This document shows positions 7,642-16,703 of a stretch of DNA of 64,000 nt, one piece after another. This DNA is from Conchiformibius kuhniae DSM 17694 (GTDB taxonomy: Bacteria; Pseudomonadota; Gammaproteobacteria; Burkholderiales; Neisseriaceae). Every line of letters starts with the position of its first letter. Position 1 is the first letter of the stretch. The position numbers and the translations under genes were made by a program. The notes under the pieces are model-generated. The model did not search any database. It was not told the origin of the DNA and was given only the letters and a program-made list of their open reading frames with translations. Location of the stretch: contig NZ_AUAP01000011.1 in NCBI RefSeq assembly GCF_000428785.1, positions 14,207-78,206 on the forward strand. The letters run 5' to 3'.

Positions 7642-10566
7642 TTATTCGCCCGTCCGCGCCAAAATCGTGCGTTTGCCGGTGTGGTCGGCGGCGGACAAAA
7701 TCCCCTCCGCTTCCATTTGGTCCACCAGCGTGGCGGCTTTGTTGTAACCGATGCGCAAATGGCGTTGCAGGGACGAAATCGTGGGCTTTTGCGTCCGCAA
7801 CACGGTTTCCACCGCCTTGTCAAACAAAGGGTCGCGCTCGCCGCCGCCCGCGCCGCCGAAGTTCAATTCATCGCTGCTTTCGGGAATCAAATCAATATAA
7901 TCGGGTTCGCCCGTTTGTTTCAAATATTCAACGACATGATGCACTTCGCTGTCGGCAACGAATGCGCCGTGCACGCGCTGGAGATGGGCGTTGCCCGCAC
8001 GTAAAAACAGCATGTCGCCCTGACCGAGCAGGTTTTCCGCGCCCATTTGGTCGAGAATGGTACGGCTGTCGGTTTTGCTCGGCACTTGGAAGGCGATGCG
8101 GGTGGGAATATTGGCTTTAATCAAGCCGGTAATCACGTCCACGCTGGGGCGTTGCGTTGCCAAAATCAGGTGAATGCCCGCCGCCCGCGCTTTTTGCGCC
8201 AAACGCGCAATCAGTTCTTCAATTTTCTTGCCCGCCGTCATCATCAGGTCGGCGAACTCGTCCACGACAACGACAATAAACGGCAATTTTTCAAGCGGTT
8301 CGGGGTCTTCGGGATTGAGGCTGAACGGATTGGCGATTTTCTCGCCACGCGCGGCGGCTTCGGCAAGCGCGGCGTTGTAGCCCGACAAATTGCGCACGCC
8401 CAAATGCGACATCAGGCGGTAGCGTTTTTCCATCTCGCCCACGCACCAATTCAGCGCGTTGGCGGCGAGCTTCATATCGGTAACCACCGGCGCGAGCAGA
8501 TGCGGAATGCCTTCGTAAACAGAAAGTTCCAGCATTTTCGGGTCTATCATAATCAGGCGCACGTCTTCGGGCGGGGCTTTGAACAGCATGGACAAAATCA
8601 TGCTGTTGATGCCCACCGATTTGCCCGAACCCGTTGTTCCCGCAACCAAAAGATGCGGTGCGGACGCCAAATCGGTTACCACGGGCGCACCGGTAATGTC
8701 TTGTCCCAGCGCGAGTGTCAATTTTGAGCGGCTGCCTGAAAATTCGGACGAATTGAAAATCTCGCTCAAGCGAATCATTTGCCGTTTCGGGTTCGGCAGC
8801 TCGATGCCCATGCAATTTTTGCCCGGAATGGTTTCCAGCACGCGAATGGACGCCATGCCCAACGAACGCGCCAAGTCTTTTTCCAAATTCATCACCGAGC
8901 TGCCGCGCACGCCCACGTCCGGCTCAATTTCGTAGCGGGTAATCACAGGGCCGGCCACCGCGTCGATGACTTTGACTTTGACGCGGAATTCGGCGAGTTT
9001 CTCTTCAATGGTAATGCCGTTTTCCAAAAGCTGTTCGTCCGTTTGCACCGCGTCAATGTCGTATTGCGCGGGCAGCAGCAGTTCGAGCGGGGGCAGGAGG
9101 GCGTCTTCGTCTGTGTCGGTACAGATGATTGGGTCGTCTGCGCTGTGGTCGGCGGGGTTGGGCGCGGCGGGGGCAACGGGAACGATGTCGCGCACGGGGC
9201 CGGAAAGTGCCGACCAATCCAATACGGTGTTGTTGGAAAAATCGAAGTCGGGCAGCAGGGGTTCGGGAAAGTTCATCGGCTGTTCGACAATCGGCGGGGC
9301 GGCAATGCCGGCGGCAACGGCGGCGCTGCGCCCTTCAAACCGGCGGTGGGCGGGTTCGGCGGGCGGTGCGGGCGCGGGGGAAACGGCGGGGACGGCAGGC
9401 GCGGGGTCGTCTGGTGCGGGGGGGGCATCGTTGCCCGTGCCGGCGGCGGGCGGGGTGTCGGGCGCGGCGGTGCGGCTGCTGCCGCCGTTGCGTGCGGCGG
9501 CGGGATTTTTTTTCGCGGCGGCGGGTTTGGCATCGCTGCGGCGGAAGGCGGGTGCTTGGGCGGGCGCGGCATCGCCGGCAGGACGGTTTTTGCGGCGGCG
9601 GTTTACGGGCGAATCGGTGTGGGCAAGGTTGGCAAACACTTCGTCTTCGCCAATCACGCTCAAGGAGTCGGTGGCGGGCGCAGCCGCCATTTGCTGGCGC
9701 ACCCGTGCTTGGCGTTGCCGCTCGAGGCTGGCGCGGATTTCGTCCATGCCGATGGTTTCCATGTCGGCGGCAGGTTGCGTGCGGACGGCGGGGGCGGGCG
9801 TTGCCGACAGGGTGCGTTCGCGCACGGAATCCATGATGTCGTCCATGCCGATTTCTTCGCCTTCAAGCGGGGCGGGCGGCGGCGGGGGCGGCACGTTGGC
9901 GGGCTCTTTGAGCGTGCGCGTGGCTTCTTCCAGCGTAATCACTTCCAAATCGGGCTTGGTCAAGGGCGCGGGCGGGGGCAAGGCGGTTTCGGCGGGTTTG
10001 TCTTCGCCCAAATAGGGCTGCAGATTGCGCGTGGCTTCTTCCAGTGTGATGATTTCGGGCTTTTCCTGCTCGGCAGGCTCGACCAGTTGGAAGGGAATCG
10101 GGTTGTCGGACGCGGCTTCGGGCGTGTCGGCGGGGGCGGACACGCTTTGCTGGTGCAGATGCTCCAAAGGCTTGGGGGCGGGTTTGCGGTTGGTGTAGCG
10201 GGGCAGGCGCTCGGCATGGCTTTGCAGCGCGTTCAGATTTTTTTCCCACTCGGGAACGGCTTGGGCGGGAGATGATTTTTGCTGTTGTGCCGCCTGACGC
10301 GCCTGTGCTTCGGAAACCGGCTTGGGCAGGGGCAGGCGCACGGGGCGGCGCGGCGACTGCAACGGGTCGGCTGCGGCGGCTTGGTCGGCGGTTTCGGCTT
10401 CCGGCACATCGGGCGGGGCGGGTGCTGCTGCGGGCGCAGCGCGGCGGTCTTGACCGCGATAGGCGGCCAATTCCTGCTGCCAGTCGTATTCCTGCCGGAC
10501 GTACAACCACCACAGCACGGCAAACACCACTGCCGAAATCAGAATCATCAGAAAAAAAATCCACAT
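7642..10566 (-). CDS. ftsK: DNA translocase of the FtsK/SpoIIIE family
   Basis: This protein of about 974 residues pumps DNA through the division septum. The N-terminus has only one obvious membrane helix (WIFFLMILISAVVFAVLWWL), fewer than the four of E. coli FtsK. A long Pro/Ala-rich linker to about residue 480 contains two LEEATR repeats and related IGMDDI/IGMDEI/IGEDEV repeats. The motor has Walker A GTTGSGKS near residue 642, Walker B VVVVDEFADL, and a C-terminal winged-helix gamma domain. ATG 10566 is preferred; an in-frame TTG at 10578 lies too close to the GGAG. A C8 tract (9418-9425) in the linker could slip. Neisseriaceae often carry two FtsK paralogues; this may be the shorter-membrane-domain one. 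Confidence 0.93.
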   Translation of the reverse strand: MWIFFLMILISAVVFAVLWWLYVRQEYDWQQELAAYRGQDRRAAPAAAPAPPDVPEAETADQAAAADPLQSPRRPVRLPLPKPVSEAQARQAAQQQKSSPAQAVPEWEKNLNALQSHAERLPRYTNRKPAPKPLEHLHQQSVSAPADTPEAASDNPIPFQLVEPAEQEKPEIITLEEATRNLQPYLGEDKPAETALPPPAPLTKPDLEVITLEEATRTLKEPANVPPPPPPAPLEGEEIGMDDIMDSVRERTLSATPAPAVRTQPAADMETIGMDEIRASLERQRQARVRQQMAAAPATDSLSVIGEDEVFANLAHTDSPVNRRRKNRPAGDAAPAQAPAFRRSDAKPAAAKKNPAAARNGGSSRTAAPDTPPAAGTGNDAPPAPDDPAPAVPAVSPAPAPPAEPAHRRFEGRSAAVAAGIAAPPIVEQPMNFPEPLLPDFDFSNNTVLDWSALSGPVRDIVPVAPAAPNPADHSADDPIICTDTDEDALLPPLELLLPAQYDIDAVQTDEQLLENGITIEEKLAEFRVKVKVIDAVAGPVITRYEIEPDVGVRGSSVMNLEKDLARSLGMASIRVLETIPGKNCMGIELPNPKRQMIRLSEIFNSSEFSGSRSKLTLALGQDITGAPVVTDLASAPHLLVAGTTGSGKSVGINSMILSMLFKAPPEDVRLIMIDPKMLELSVYEGIPHLLAPVVTDMKLAANALNWCVGEMEKRYRLMSHLGVRNLSGYNAALAEAAARGEKIANPFSLNPEDPEPLEKLPFIVVVVDEFADLMMTAGKKIEELIARLAQKARAAGIHLILATQRPSVDVITGLIKANIPTRIAFQVPSKTDSRTILDQMGAENLLGQGDMLFLRAGNAHLQRVHGAFVADSEVHHVVEYLKQTGEPDYIDLIPESSDELNFGGAGGGERDPLFDKAVETVLRTQKPTISSLQRHLRIGYNKAATLVDQMEAEGILSAADHTGKRTILARTGE

Positions 10567-10616
10567 AATAACAAACAAGCTCCGGGCGGTCGCGTTCCGA
10601 TGGGGGACATTATCGG

Positions 10617-10641
10617 GGGCGCAACACTTGGCGGTTTGCGC
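10617..10641 (-). promoter_or_regulatory. hairpin in the ftsK upstream region
   Basis: GGGGCGCAA and TTGCGCCCC form a strong stem 50 bp upstream of ftsK, and a second small stem (GTTCATG/CATGAAC) lies further upstream. Together they may cap read-through from the upstream operon or shape the ftsK leader; nothing identifies a ligand. Confidence 0.35.
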
Positions 10642-10742
10642 CCCGAATGATGGGGTTCATGTTTTGCTGAAGCACATGAACGATAAGATGGAAAATGCCG
10701 CTTATTCTACCGTGTTTCGGGGGGAAACTGAACGGGCGGCAA

Positions 10743-10781
10743 CAAAAAACCCCGCCGCCGTGCGGCATTGGCGGCGCGGGT
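10743..10781 (-). terminator. intrinsic terminator downstream of ybaN
   Basis: A GC-rich stem (about 10 bp with one bulge, 10749-10759 with 10770-10781) is followed on the minus strand by T6. It closes the DUF1415-ybaN transcription unit. Confidence 0.8.
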
Positions 10782-10795
10782 GTGGGGAATTTGCT

Positions 10796-11263
10796 TCAGG
10801 CATCGGGCAAACGCGCCATCCACAGCCCCACCGTCAGACACACTGCCGACACGCCCGCGCCCACCCACCAATAATGCGGCAGCCGGTAAAACAGCATCGC
10901 GCACGAAAGCGTCATCATCGACCATGCCAAATATTTGGCACGGCGGGGAATGGCGCGGCGTTGTTCCCAATTGCGCACCATCGGGCCGAAATACGGGTGG
11001 CGGTGCAGCCAAGCATGAAAGCGCGGTGATGCCCGTCCCCAACATGCCGCCGTCAGCAGAATGAACGGCACGGTCGGCAGCACCGGCAAAAACGCCCCGA
11101 TGATGCCCAGCAGCAGCGACACTCCGCCGCACACCCACAGCAAGCCGTTGACAATGGCGCGGCGCAAACGGCTTTGCGGCAGCAGCAGTGCCAATATCAG
11201 GGGCAGCCCGAGCAGCCCGCCCAGCAGCCACCACGCGTGTTGCACGAAAAACGCCTTATCCAT
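10796..11263 (-). CDS. YbaN/DUF454 inner-membrane protein
   Basis: This 155-residue membrane protein has four hydrophobic stretches. Its LLGIIGAFLPVLPTVPFILL segment is the hallmark of the DUF454 family (E. coli YbaN), and RASPRFHAWLHRHPYFGP follows as in that family. Molecular function is unknown. ATG 11263 (MDKAFF) overlaps the last codons of the upstream DUF1415 gene by 8 nt, indicating translational coupling; the longer reading frame upstream of it is only the shadow of that gene. Confidence 0.88.
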   Translation of the reverse strand: MDKAFFVQHAWWLLGGLLGLPLILALLLPQSRLRRAIVNGLLWVCGGVSLLLGIIGAFLPVLPTVPFILLTAACWGRASPRFHAWLHRHPYFGPMVRNWEQRRAIPRRAKYLAWSMMTLSCAMLFYRLPHYWWVGAGVSAVCLTVGLWMARLPDA

Positions 11264-11828
11264 GGCTGCCGCCCCGTGTATCGGGCAAGCCCAGTGCCTG
11301 CCAGCCCGCGTGTCCCATTTGCTCCAGCAGGCGGATGTTGCGCCCGAACACCGCTTCGGCATCGGGAAAGGCGGCAACGGCTTTGTCGATGCTGCTTTCG
11401 CGAATCAGGTGCAAAGTGGGGTAGGGCGAACGGTTGGTGTGGTTGGTGATGTGGTCGGGCGCGGTGCCGTCAAAATAAAAATCGGGGTGGAACGGGGCGA
11501 TTTGAATCACGCCTTCGGCGCCGTGGTCGGCAAGCGCGGCATCGGCGGCATCGAGCATGTCGTTGAACGCCAAAAAGTCGGCATAGGCATCGGGCAGCAC
11601 CAGCAGGGTGGTTTCCACCTGTTCGGCGGGGGTGGCGAGCAGGGTGTGCAGCTCATCGTCCAAAGCGGTCAGCACGCCGTCCAGATGTGTGGCGCGGGAA
11701 ACGGTGATGCGTACCCGTCCTTTGGCGTAGGGGGCTTTGGCAAACGGGCAAAGGTTCAAACCGATAACCGCTTTTTCCAACCAAAGGCGGGTGTGCGCGG
11801 CAACGGCGGAGTCGTCGGGGCGGGACAT
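11256..11828 (-). CDS. DUF1415 family protein
   Basis: This 190-residue soluble protein carries the conserved DUF1415 features: WLEKAVIGLNLCPFAKAP near the N-terminus and IQIAPFHPDFYFDG in the second half. The family is widespread in proteobacteria and has no established function. Two ATG codons are possible (11837 and 11828). A TATAAT on the minus strand at the recN stop may provide its own promoter. It overlaps ybaN. Confidence 0.88.
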   Translation of the reverse strand: MSRPDDSAVAAHTRLWLEKAVIGLNLCPFAKAPYAKGRVRITVSRATHLDGVLTALDDELHTLLATPAEQVETTLLVLPDAYADFLAFNDMLDAADAALADHGAEGVIQIAPFHPDFYFDGTAPDHITNHTNRSPYPTLHLIRESSIDKAVAAFPDAEAVFGRNIRLLEQMGHAGWQALGLPDTRGGSHG

Positions 11829-11858
11829 GGCGGGCATTTTCGCGGAAAAATGGGCAAA

Positions 11859-13529
11859 TTATACCATGTGGTTTTGTGCGGCGGCGAGCATTTCGGCGGC
11901 GTGGCGGCGGGTGGTGTCAGTCAGGATTTCGCCGCCGAGCATGCGGGCGAGTTCGGCGGTGCGCCCGTCTGTGTCCAGCAGGTCGATGCGGCTGAAGGTT
12001 TGTCCGTTGCGGCTGTGTTTGGACACGCGCCAGTGGTGTTCGCCGTACGCCGCCACCTGCGGCAGGTGGGTTACCGCCAGCACTTGGTGGCGCGTGCCGA
12101 TGTCGCGCAGCAGCCGTCCGACCGTTTCGGCGGTGCCGCCGCCGATGCCTGTGTCCACTTCGTCAAAAATCAGGGTGGGAATGCGGGCGAATTGCCCCAC
12201 TGCCGTTTGCAGTGCCAAGCTGATGCGCGCCAATTCGCCGCCCGATGCGGCTTTGTTGAGCGGGCGCAGGGGCGCACCCTGATTGGCGGCAATTTGAAAC
12301 CGTATCTGCTCCAAGCCGTGTGCGGCAGGTTCGGACGGGGGCAGCTCAATCTGAAACCGCGCCCCGCCCATCGCCAGTTCGCGCATGACGGCAAGGGTTT
12401 GCGCGCTCAGGCGTTCTGCCGCTTCGCGGCGGCGTTGCGACAACTGCCCTGCCGTTTTGCGGTAGGCGGCTTCGGCATCGCGGCATTGGCGTTGCAGCGC
12501 GTCCACGTCGGCGGCGGCTTCCAAATTTGCCAATGCCGTGCGGATTTCGTCCAGCTTGGCGGGCAAATGCTCCGGCCCGGTGCGGTATTTGCGGGCGGCA
12601 GACATCAATTGCGCGATGCGTTCTTCCTGCGCCGCCAATTCTGCGGGGTTCAGCTCCACCTGCGCCGCCACCGCGCCCAAATTGCTGACAATTTCGCCCG
12701 CTTCCGCCTCCACCGCCGCCAGCATGTCCAAACATTCGGCAAAACGCGGCTCGATGTGCGCGAGCGGCGACAAAATTTTCATGCACCGCGCCACCGTGTG
12801 CTGCAAACCCTGCTCGCCGCCAATGTGCGCTTCCGCTTCCGCCGCCGCCTGCAACAAAGCCGCCGCGTGTGCCAAACGGTCATGACTCAAATTGATGCTT
12901 TCCCACTCGCCCGCATACGTTGCCAGCTTTTCCAGCTCGCCCGCCTGCCATTCCAAACGCTCGCGCTCGAGGGCAAGGCTTTCGGCACGGTCGTGTGCCT
13001 GCTGCAACTGTCGGGAACAATCCTGCCACGCCTGATAACGGCGGCGCGTTTCGTCCGCCAACGCCCCGTTGCCCGCAAATGCGTCCAACAACTGGCGTTG
13101 CGCCGCTTCGCGGTTGAGCGAATGATGGGCATTTTGCCCGTGCACGTCAATCAGATGCTGCCCCACCTGCTTCAACTGGGCAAGCGTGGCGGCGTGGTTG
13201 TTGATGAAGCTGCGGCTTTTGCCTTTGGCATCGATGATGCGCCGCAACGACACCTGCGTGCCGTCTTCATCGAGCAAACCCTGTTCGCGCAACTGCGCTT
13301 TTAAAGTGTCTGCGCCGTCGAGGTCGAACAATGCCGCCAACTGTGCTTCCTTTGCGCCGTGCCGGATTTGTCCGAAATCCGCCTTGCCGCCCAACAGCAG
13401 TGCCAGCGCGTCCAAAGTCAGCGACTTGCCCGCGCCCGTCTCGCCCGTCAGCACGGTAAAGCCTTGTTGGAAATTGAGATGAAGCTGTTCGACCAGAACA
13501 AAATTGTGTAGGGAAAGACTGAGCAGCAT
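11859..13529 (-). CDS. recN: DNA repair protein RecN
   Basis: This 556-residue SMC-like ATPase acts in double-strand break repair. The Walker A GETGAGKSLTLDAL lies near residue 30, long coiled-coil arms occupy the middle, and the C-terminal ABC half has TGIGGGTAETVG and LAVTHLPQVAA. ATG 13529 (MLLSLSLHNF) is the family start; upstream in-frame sequence lacks homology. It is transcribed with or just before the DUF1415 gene. Confidence 0.96.
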   Translation of the reverse strand: MLLSLSLHNFVLVEQLHLNFQQGFTVLTGETGAGKSLTLDALALLLGGKADFGQIRHGAKEAQLAALFDLDGADTLKAQLREQGLLDEDGTQVSLRRIIDAKGKSRSFINNHAATLAQLKQVGQHLIDVHGQNAHHSLNREAAQRQLLDAFAGNGALADETRRRYQAWQDCSRQLQQAHDRAESLALERERLEWQAGELEKLATYAGEWESINLSHDRLAHAAALLQAAAEAEAHIGGEQGLQHTVARCMKILSPLAHIEPRFAECLDMLAAVEAEAGEIVSNLGAVAAQVELNPAELAAQEERIAQLMSAARKYRTGPEHLPAKLDEIRTALANLEAAADVDALQRQCRDAEAAYRKTAGQLSQRRREAAERLSAQTLAVMRELAMGGARFQIELPPSEPAAHGLEQIRFQIAANQGAPLRPLNKAASGGELARISLALQTAVGQFARIPTLIFDEVDTGIGGGTAETVGRLLRDIGTRHQVLAVTHLPQVAAYGEHHWRVSKHSRNGQTFSRIDLLDTDGRTAELARMLGGEILTDTTRRHAAEMLAAAQNHMV

Positions 13530-13620
13530 GGCAATATCGGGCGCGTTGGCAAAGCGGCGGATTATATCGCCAATGCCCCCGCTTTGCCATGCAAACGCGG
13601 CAGAGCGGCGCAGCAACAAA

Positions 13621-13692
13621 ATGACGGCATGCGCAATCGGGTGCCGTCATCGGAACAACGATGGAAATGCCGTCATGCACGGGCATGACGGC
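13621..13692. repeat. paired ATGACGGC inverted repeats
   Basis: Two small hairpins lie between recN and cyaY: ATGACGGCA/TGCCGTCAT (13621-13650) and GCCGTCATGC/GCATGACGGC (13669-13692). The half-site ATGACGGC also occurs in the MITE and NIME-like elements, so this may be a decayed remnant. The second hairpin could also end cyaY transcription, though no T-run follows. Confidence 0.5.
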
Positions 13693-13698
13693 GCAACT

Positions 13699-14019
13699 TC
13701 AGGGCGCGGCAATCGCCACCGTTTCGCCGCACGCATCGCCCAATGCCGTGCCGAGTACGGCGAAAAATTCGCTGCCGTCCCGCGCCGACAGCCATTGGCC
13801 GTTGCGCCACGCAAAGTGGTAGCCGCCGCTTTTGGCGGCAATCCACAACTCCCGATTGGGCGTGTGGCGGTTCACGATGATTTGCGTGCCGTCCGCCGCT
13901 TCGATGGTCAAAACATTGCCACTGAAGCGGCAATCGAAATCCCACCCGCCCGCGTCAAGCGTGTCTTCAATGTGGGCAAACAGGTGGTCGGAATGCTGTA
14001 AAAATTCGGTTTCCGTCAT
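13699..14019 (-). CDS. cyaY: frataxin-like iron donor protein CyaY
   Basis: This 106-residue protein has the CyaY/frataxin fold: an acidic first helix (EFLQHSDHLFAHIEDTLD), the beta sheet with NRHTPNRELWIAAKSGGYHF, and a short C-terminal helix. It binds iron and regulates iron-sulfur cluster assembly on IscU/IscS. It sits 11 nt downstream of the DUF4349 lipoprotein gene and is likely co-transcribed. Confidence 0.95.
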   Translation of the reverse strand: MTETEFLQHSDHLFAHIEDTLDAGGWDFDCRFSGNVLTIEAADGTQIIVNRHTPNRELWIAAKSGGYHFAWRNGQWLSARDGSEFFAVLGTALGDACGETVAIAAP

Positions 14020-14030
14020 GGCGTGCGTCC

Positions 14031-15191
14031 TTAAAAATCATCGTCGTCGTCGTCAAAATAATTGCGCTGCTGCGGGCGTTGGCGCGGTTGGCGGCGGTGG
14101 GGTTCGCGATAGGGCGGCGGAGCGGGGTCGTCCGTGCGGAAGGCTTCGTCCAAAACGGGGTTTTCCGCATTGGCAGACTGACGCCAGCGTTTCCAGCCCA
14201 GCCACAGCAGGGGCACGCCCAAGGCAACGGGCCAAATGCCGATGAAAAACAGCACCACGCCCAAAAATCCGCTCCAGCCTTGGCGGAACATCGGCGCCAG
14301 CATGCTGCCGAAAGCCGGACGGCTTTGTTCGACCAGAACCTGCATGCTGTCTTCGCCTTTCCTGTCGGTTTGAACGGGCTGGGTGAATTTCAGGCGGATG
14401 GTTGCCGATTCGGTTTGTTTTTGCCAATACAGGCGTTGGAGCAGCTCAAACTCGTTTTGATGCGCCCAATGGCTTTTTTTCACCGGCACGGGGGCGGACG
14501 GCGCAGGTGCGGAAGCGGCTGCCGATGCGGCGGCTTCGGACGAAGCGGCGGTGTCGGGTGCGCTTTGTGCGGGCGCAACGTGTCCTGCCGGCTGGGCGGA
14601 AGCGTTTTGCCGGTGTTGTTGGTATTGCTCGTACAGGGCTTGCAGGCGCAAATCGCTGATGCGGTTTTCGGTTTGCACCTGACTGCTCAGCACGGTGGTG
14701 TATTGGGACAATGCCGCCAAAAAGTTTTGCAACTGCTCGTGCGGAATCTGCATTTCCATTTCCGCCCCGTAGCTGTAGCGGGTGAGCACCACCACGCTGC
14801 CGTCTGCCTGCGTGTAACGCTGGGCGGGGTCGGGGATGTGGAATACATTGTTTTTGGAAAGGTGGCCGCGATATTGTTGGGTGAGATTGGCAATATCGCG
14901 TGATGCGGTGCGTACGTCGTTGGTTACGAACACCAAATCGGCTTGGGCAATGGTGGGAACGCGGCGCGTCTGCTGCCCGCCGACTTCCGAAGCCATTTGC
15001 ATCTGCGCCTGTATCTGCTCTTGCCAATCGAACGGAAAGCTGTCCGAAGTCAAATATTTGTCTTTGTCGGCAACCGCAGTGGGTGCGGGCGGGGCGGCGC
15101 TGCCGTGTTCCTTGCGCTCGGGCTGACCGCCGCACGCCGCCAACAGCAGCGACAACGCCCCGAAAAATAAACAATATCGGAATTTTTCCAT
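14031..15191 (-). CDS. DUF4349 lipoprotein
   Basis: This protein of about 386 residues starts with MEKFRYC at ATG 15191, followed by a signal peptide ending in lipobox LLAAC. The middle matches DUF4349: a beta-rich region (ADLVFVTNDVRTASRDIANL), a coiled region with NRISDLRLQALYEQYQQ, and a membrane segment near the C-terminus (FLGVVLFFIGIWPVALGVPLLWLGW). An Ala/Pro-rich insert lies between. It ends in a run of six aspartates encoded by a GTC-type triplet repeat (14040-14054). Function is unknown; it is anchored in an envelope membrane. Confidence 0.8.
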   Translation of the reverse strand: MEKFRYCLFFGALSLLLAACGGQPERKEHGSAAPPAPTAVADKDKYLTSDSFPFDWQEQIQAQMQMASEVGGQQTRRVPTIAQADLVFVTNDVRTASRDIANLTQQYRGHLSKNNVFHIPDPAQRYTQADGSVVVLTRYSYGAEMEMQIPHEQLQNFLAALSQYTTVLSSQVQTENRISDLRLQALYEQYQQHRQNASAQPAGHVAPAQSAPDTAASSEAAASAAASAPAPSAPVPVKKSHWAHQNEFELLQRLYWQKQTESATIRLKFTQPVQTDRKGEDSMQVLVEQSRPAFGSMLAPMFRQGWSGFLGVVLFFIGIWPVALGVPLLWLGWKRWRQSANAENPVLDEAFRTDDPAPPPYREPHRRQPRQRPQQRNYFDDDDDDF

Positions 15192-15353
15192 AACAAACCT
15201 CTTTTGTTTCCGAACGCATCGGAAACGCACATCTGCCAAATTATACCAAATCTTTCCCGTTTTATCGGATTTATCGGCGCAATATCCGTTATAATGCGCC
15301 GTGTGCCGAACGTCCGCCGCACCGGCGTGTTTGTCTTTTCAGGAGCATAATGA

Positions 15354-15737
15354 ATGACTTTTGCCTATTTTTGCGTTTTGCTTGCCGTGCTGATGCCGCT
15401 TTTTTGCGCCGTGTATGCCAAAAAAGCGGGTGGATTTACCGTTGCCGACAACCGCAATCCGCGTGAGTTTCTTGCCAAAACCGAAGGCGCGGCCGCCCGT
15501 GCCAACGCCGCCCAGCAAAACTGCTACGAAATTTTTCCCGCCTTTGCCGCCGCCGTCATCATCGCCCACGCTACGGGCGCAGCCGCACAATTGACCATCA
15601 ACTTTTGGGCATTGGTGTTCGTGCTGGGGCGCATCGCCTTTATTTACAGCTACATCAAAGACCAACCCGCACGGCGCAGCCTGTGTTTCGGCGCGAACCT
15701 GCTGGCGGTTGTCGCCCTGTTTTTGGCAGCCTTTTAA
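15354..15737 (+). CDS. MAPEG family membrane protein
   Basis: This 127-residue protein has about four membrane helices and the MAPEG pattern RANAAQQNCYEIFPAFAAAVI. The family includes membrane glutathione S-transferase relatives; bacterial members mostly lack assigned substrates. ATG 15354 has AGGAG 8 nt upstream, and a TATAAT lies at 15290-15295. ttcA follows 18 nt after its stop. Confidence 0.9.
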   Translation: MTFAYFCVLLAVLMPLFCAVYAKKAGGFTVADNRNPREFLAKTEGAAARANAAQQNCYEIFPAFAAAVIIAHATGAAAQLTINFWALVFVLGRIAFIYSYIKDQPARRSLCFGANLLAVVALFLAAF

Positions 15738-15755
15738 TTTTTCCCGCCCGAAGCC

Positions 15756-16658
15756 ATGTCCCAAAAAAGCAAAACCGAACTGGAAAACAATAAGCTGCAC
15801 AAACGCCTGCGCCATGCCGTTGGCGATGCCATCAATGATTTCAACATGATAGAACACGGCGACAAAATCATGGTGTGCCTGTCGGGCGGCAAAGACAGCT
15901 ACGCGCTGCTGGACATTCTGCGCCATTTGCAGGCTTCCGCGCCCGTTGAATTTGAATTGCTTGCCGTCAATCTCGACCAAAAACAACCCGGTTTTCCCGA
16001 ACACGTCCTGCCCGATTACCTGCACGGCATCGGCGTGCCGTATCTGATTGTGGAAGAAGACACTTATTCGGTGGTCAAGCGCGTGATACCCGAGGGCAAA
16101 ACCACCTGTTCGCTGTGCAGCCGCTTGCGGCGCGGCGTACTGTACCGCGTGGCAAAGGAAAACGGCTGTAGCAAAATCGCGCTCGGGCATCACCGCGAAG
16201 ACATTTTGGAAACCTTGTTTTTAAATATGTTTTACGGCGGAAAACTGAAAGCCATGCCGCCCAAGCTGGTTTCCGACAACGGCGAACACATCGTGATTCG
16301 TCCTTTGGCATATTGCAAAGAAAAAGACTTGGCGCGTTATGCCGAGCTGAAGCAATTTCCGATTATTCCCTGCAATTTGTGCGGCTCGCAGCCGAATCTG
16401 CAACGCCAAATCATCAAAGACCTGCTCGCCGATTGGGACAGGCGTTTTCCGGGTCGGATTGAAAGCATGTTCGCCGCGCTGCAAAACGTGGTGCCTTCGC
16501 ATTTGGCGGACACGCAATTGTTTGATTTTGCGGGATTGCAGCGCGGGCAAGCCCTGCCGTACGGCGGCGATACCGCGTTTGACCGCGAAACCCCGCCCGA
16601 TGTGTTTTCGGAAAAACGCAAAGTCATCAATATTTTGGGCAACAAGCCCAAGCCCTGA
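15756..16658 (+). CDS. ttcA: tRNA 2-thiocytidine synthetase TtcA
   Basis: This 300-residue enzyme puts sulfur on cytidine 32 of some tRNAs. It has the PP-loop LSGGKDSYALL near residue 40 and two CxxC pairs, CSLC and CNLC, that hold its iron-sulfur cluster. Length and start (MSQKSK) match the family. It is directly downstream of the MAPEG gene and convergent with mgtE. Confidence 0.96.
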   Translation: MSQKSKTELENNKLHKRLRHAVGDAINDFNMIEHGDKIMVCLSGGKDSYALLDILRHLQASAPVEFELLAVNLDQKQPGFPEHVLPDYLHGIGVPYLIVEEDTYSVVKRVIPEGKTTCSLCSRLRRGVLYRVAKENGCSKIALGHHREDILETLFLNMFYGGKLKAMPPKLVSDNGEHIVIRPLAYCKEKDLARYAELKQFPIIPCNLCGSQPNLQRQIIKDLLADWDRRFPGRIESMFAALQNVVPSHLADTQLFDFAGLQRGQALPYGGDTAFDRETPPDVFSEKRKVINILGNKPKP

Positions 16659-16662
16659 AACG

Positions 16663-16698
16663 CAACACGCGCACCGTGCCGACAAGGTGCGCGTGTTG
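16663..16698. terminator. hairpin between convergent ttcA and mgtE
   Basis: A perfect 13-bp inverted repeat (16663-16675 with 16686-16698) lies 4 bp after the ttcA stop and 5 bp before the mgtE stop. It lacks a long T-run, but its position suits a shared two-way terminator. Confidence 0.65.
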
Positions 16699-16703
16699 CC
16701 GTA

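Noticed and set aside
8779..10275. A 498-codon plus-strand open frame opposite ftsK
   Set aside because: Gly/Arg-rich product of antisense reading of the Pro/Ala-rich linker; no ribosome-binding site.
11061..13304. A 747-codon plus-strand open frame opposite recN
   Set aside because: It mirrors recN, which has intact motifs; high GC leaves the antisense frame open. Its translation is repetitive and has no recognisable domain.
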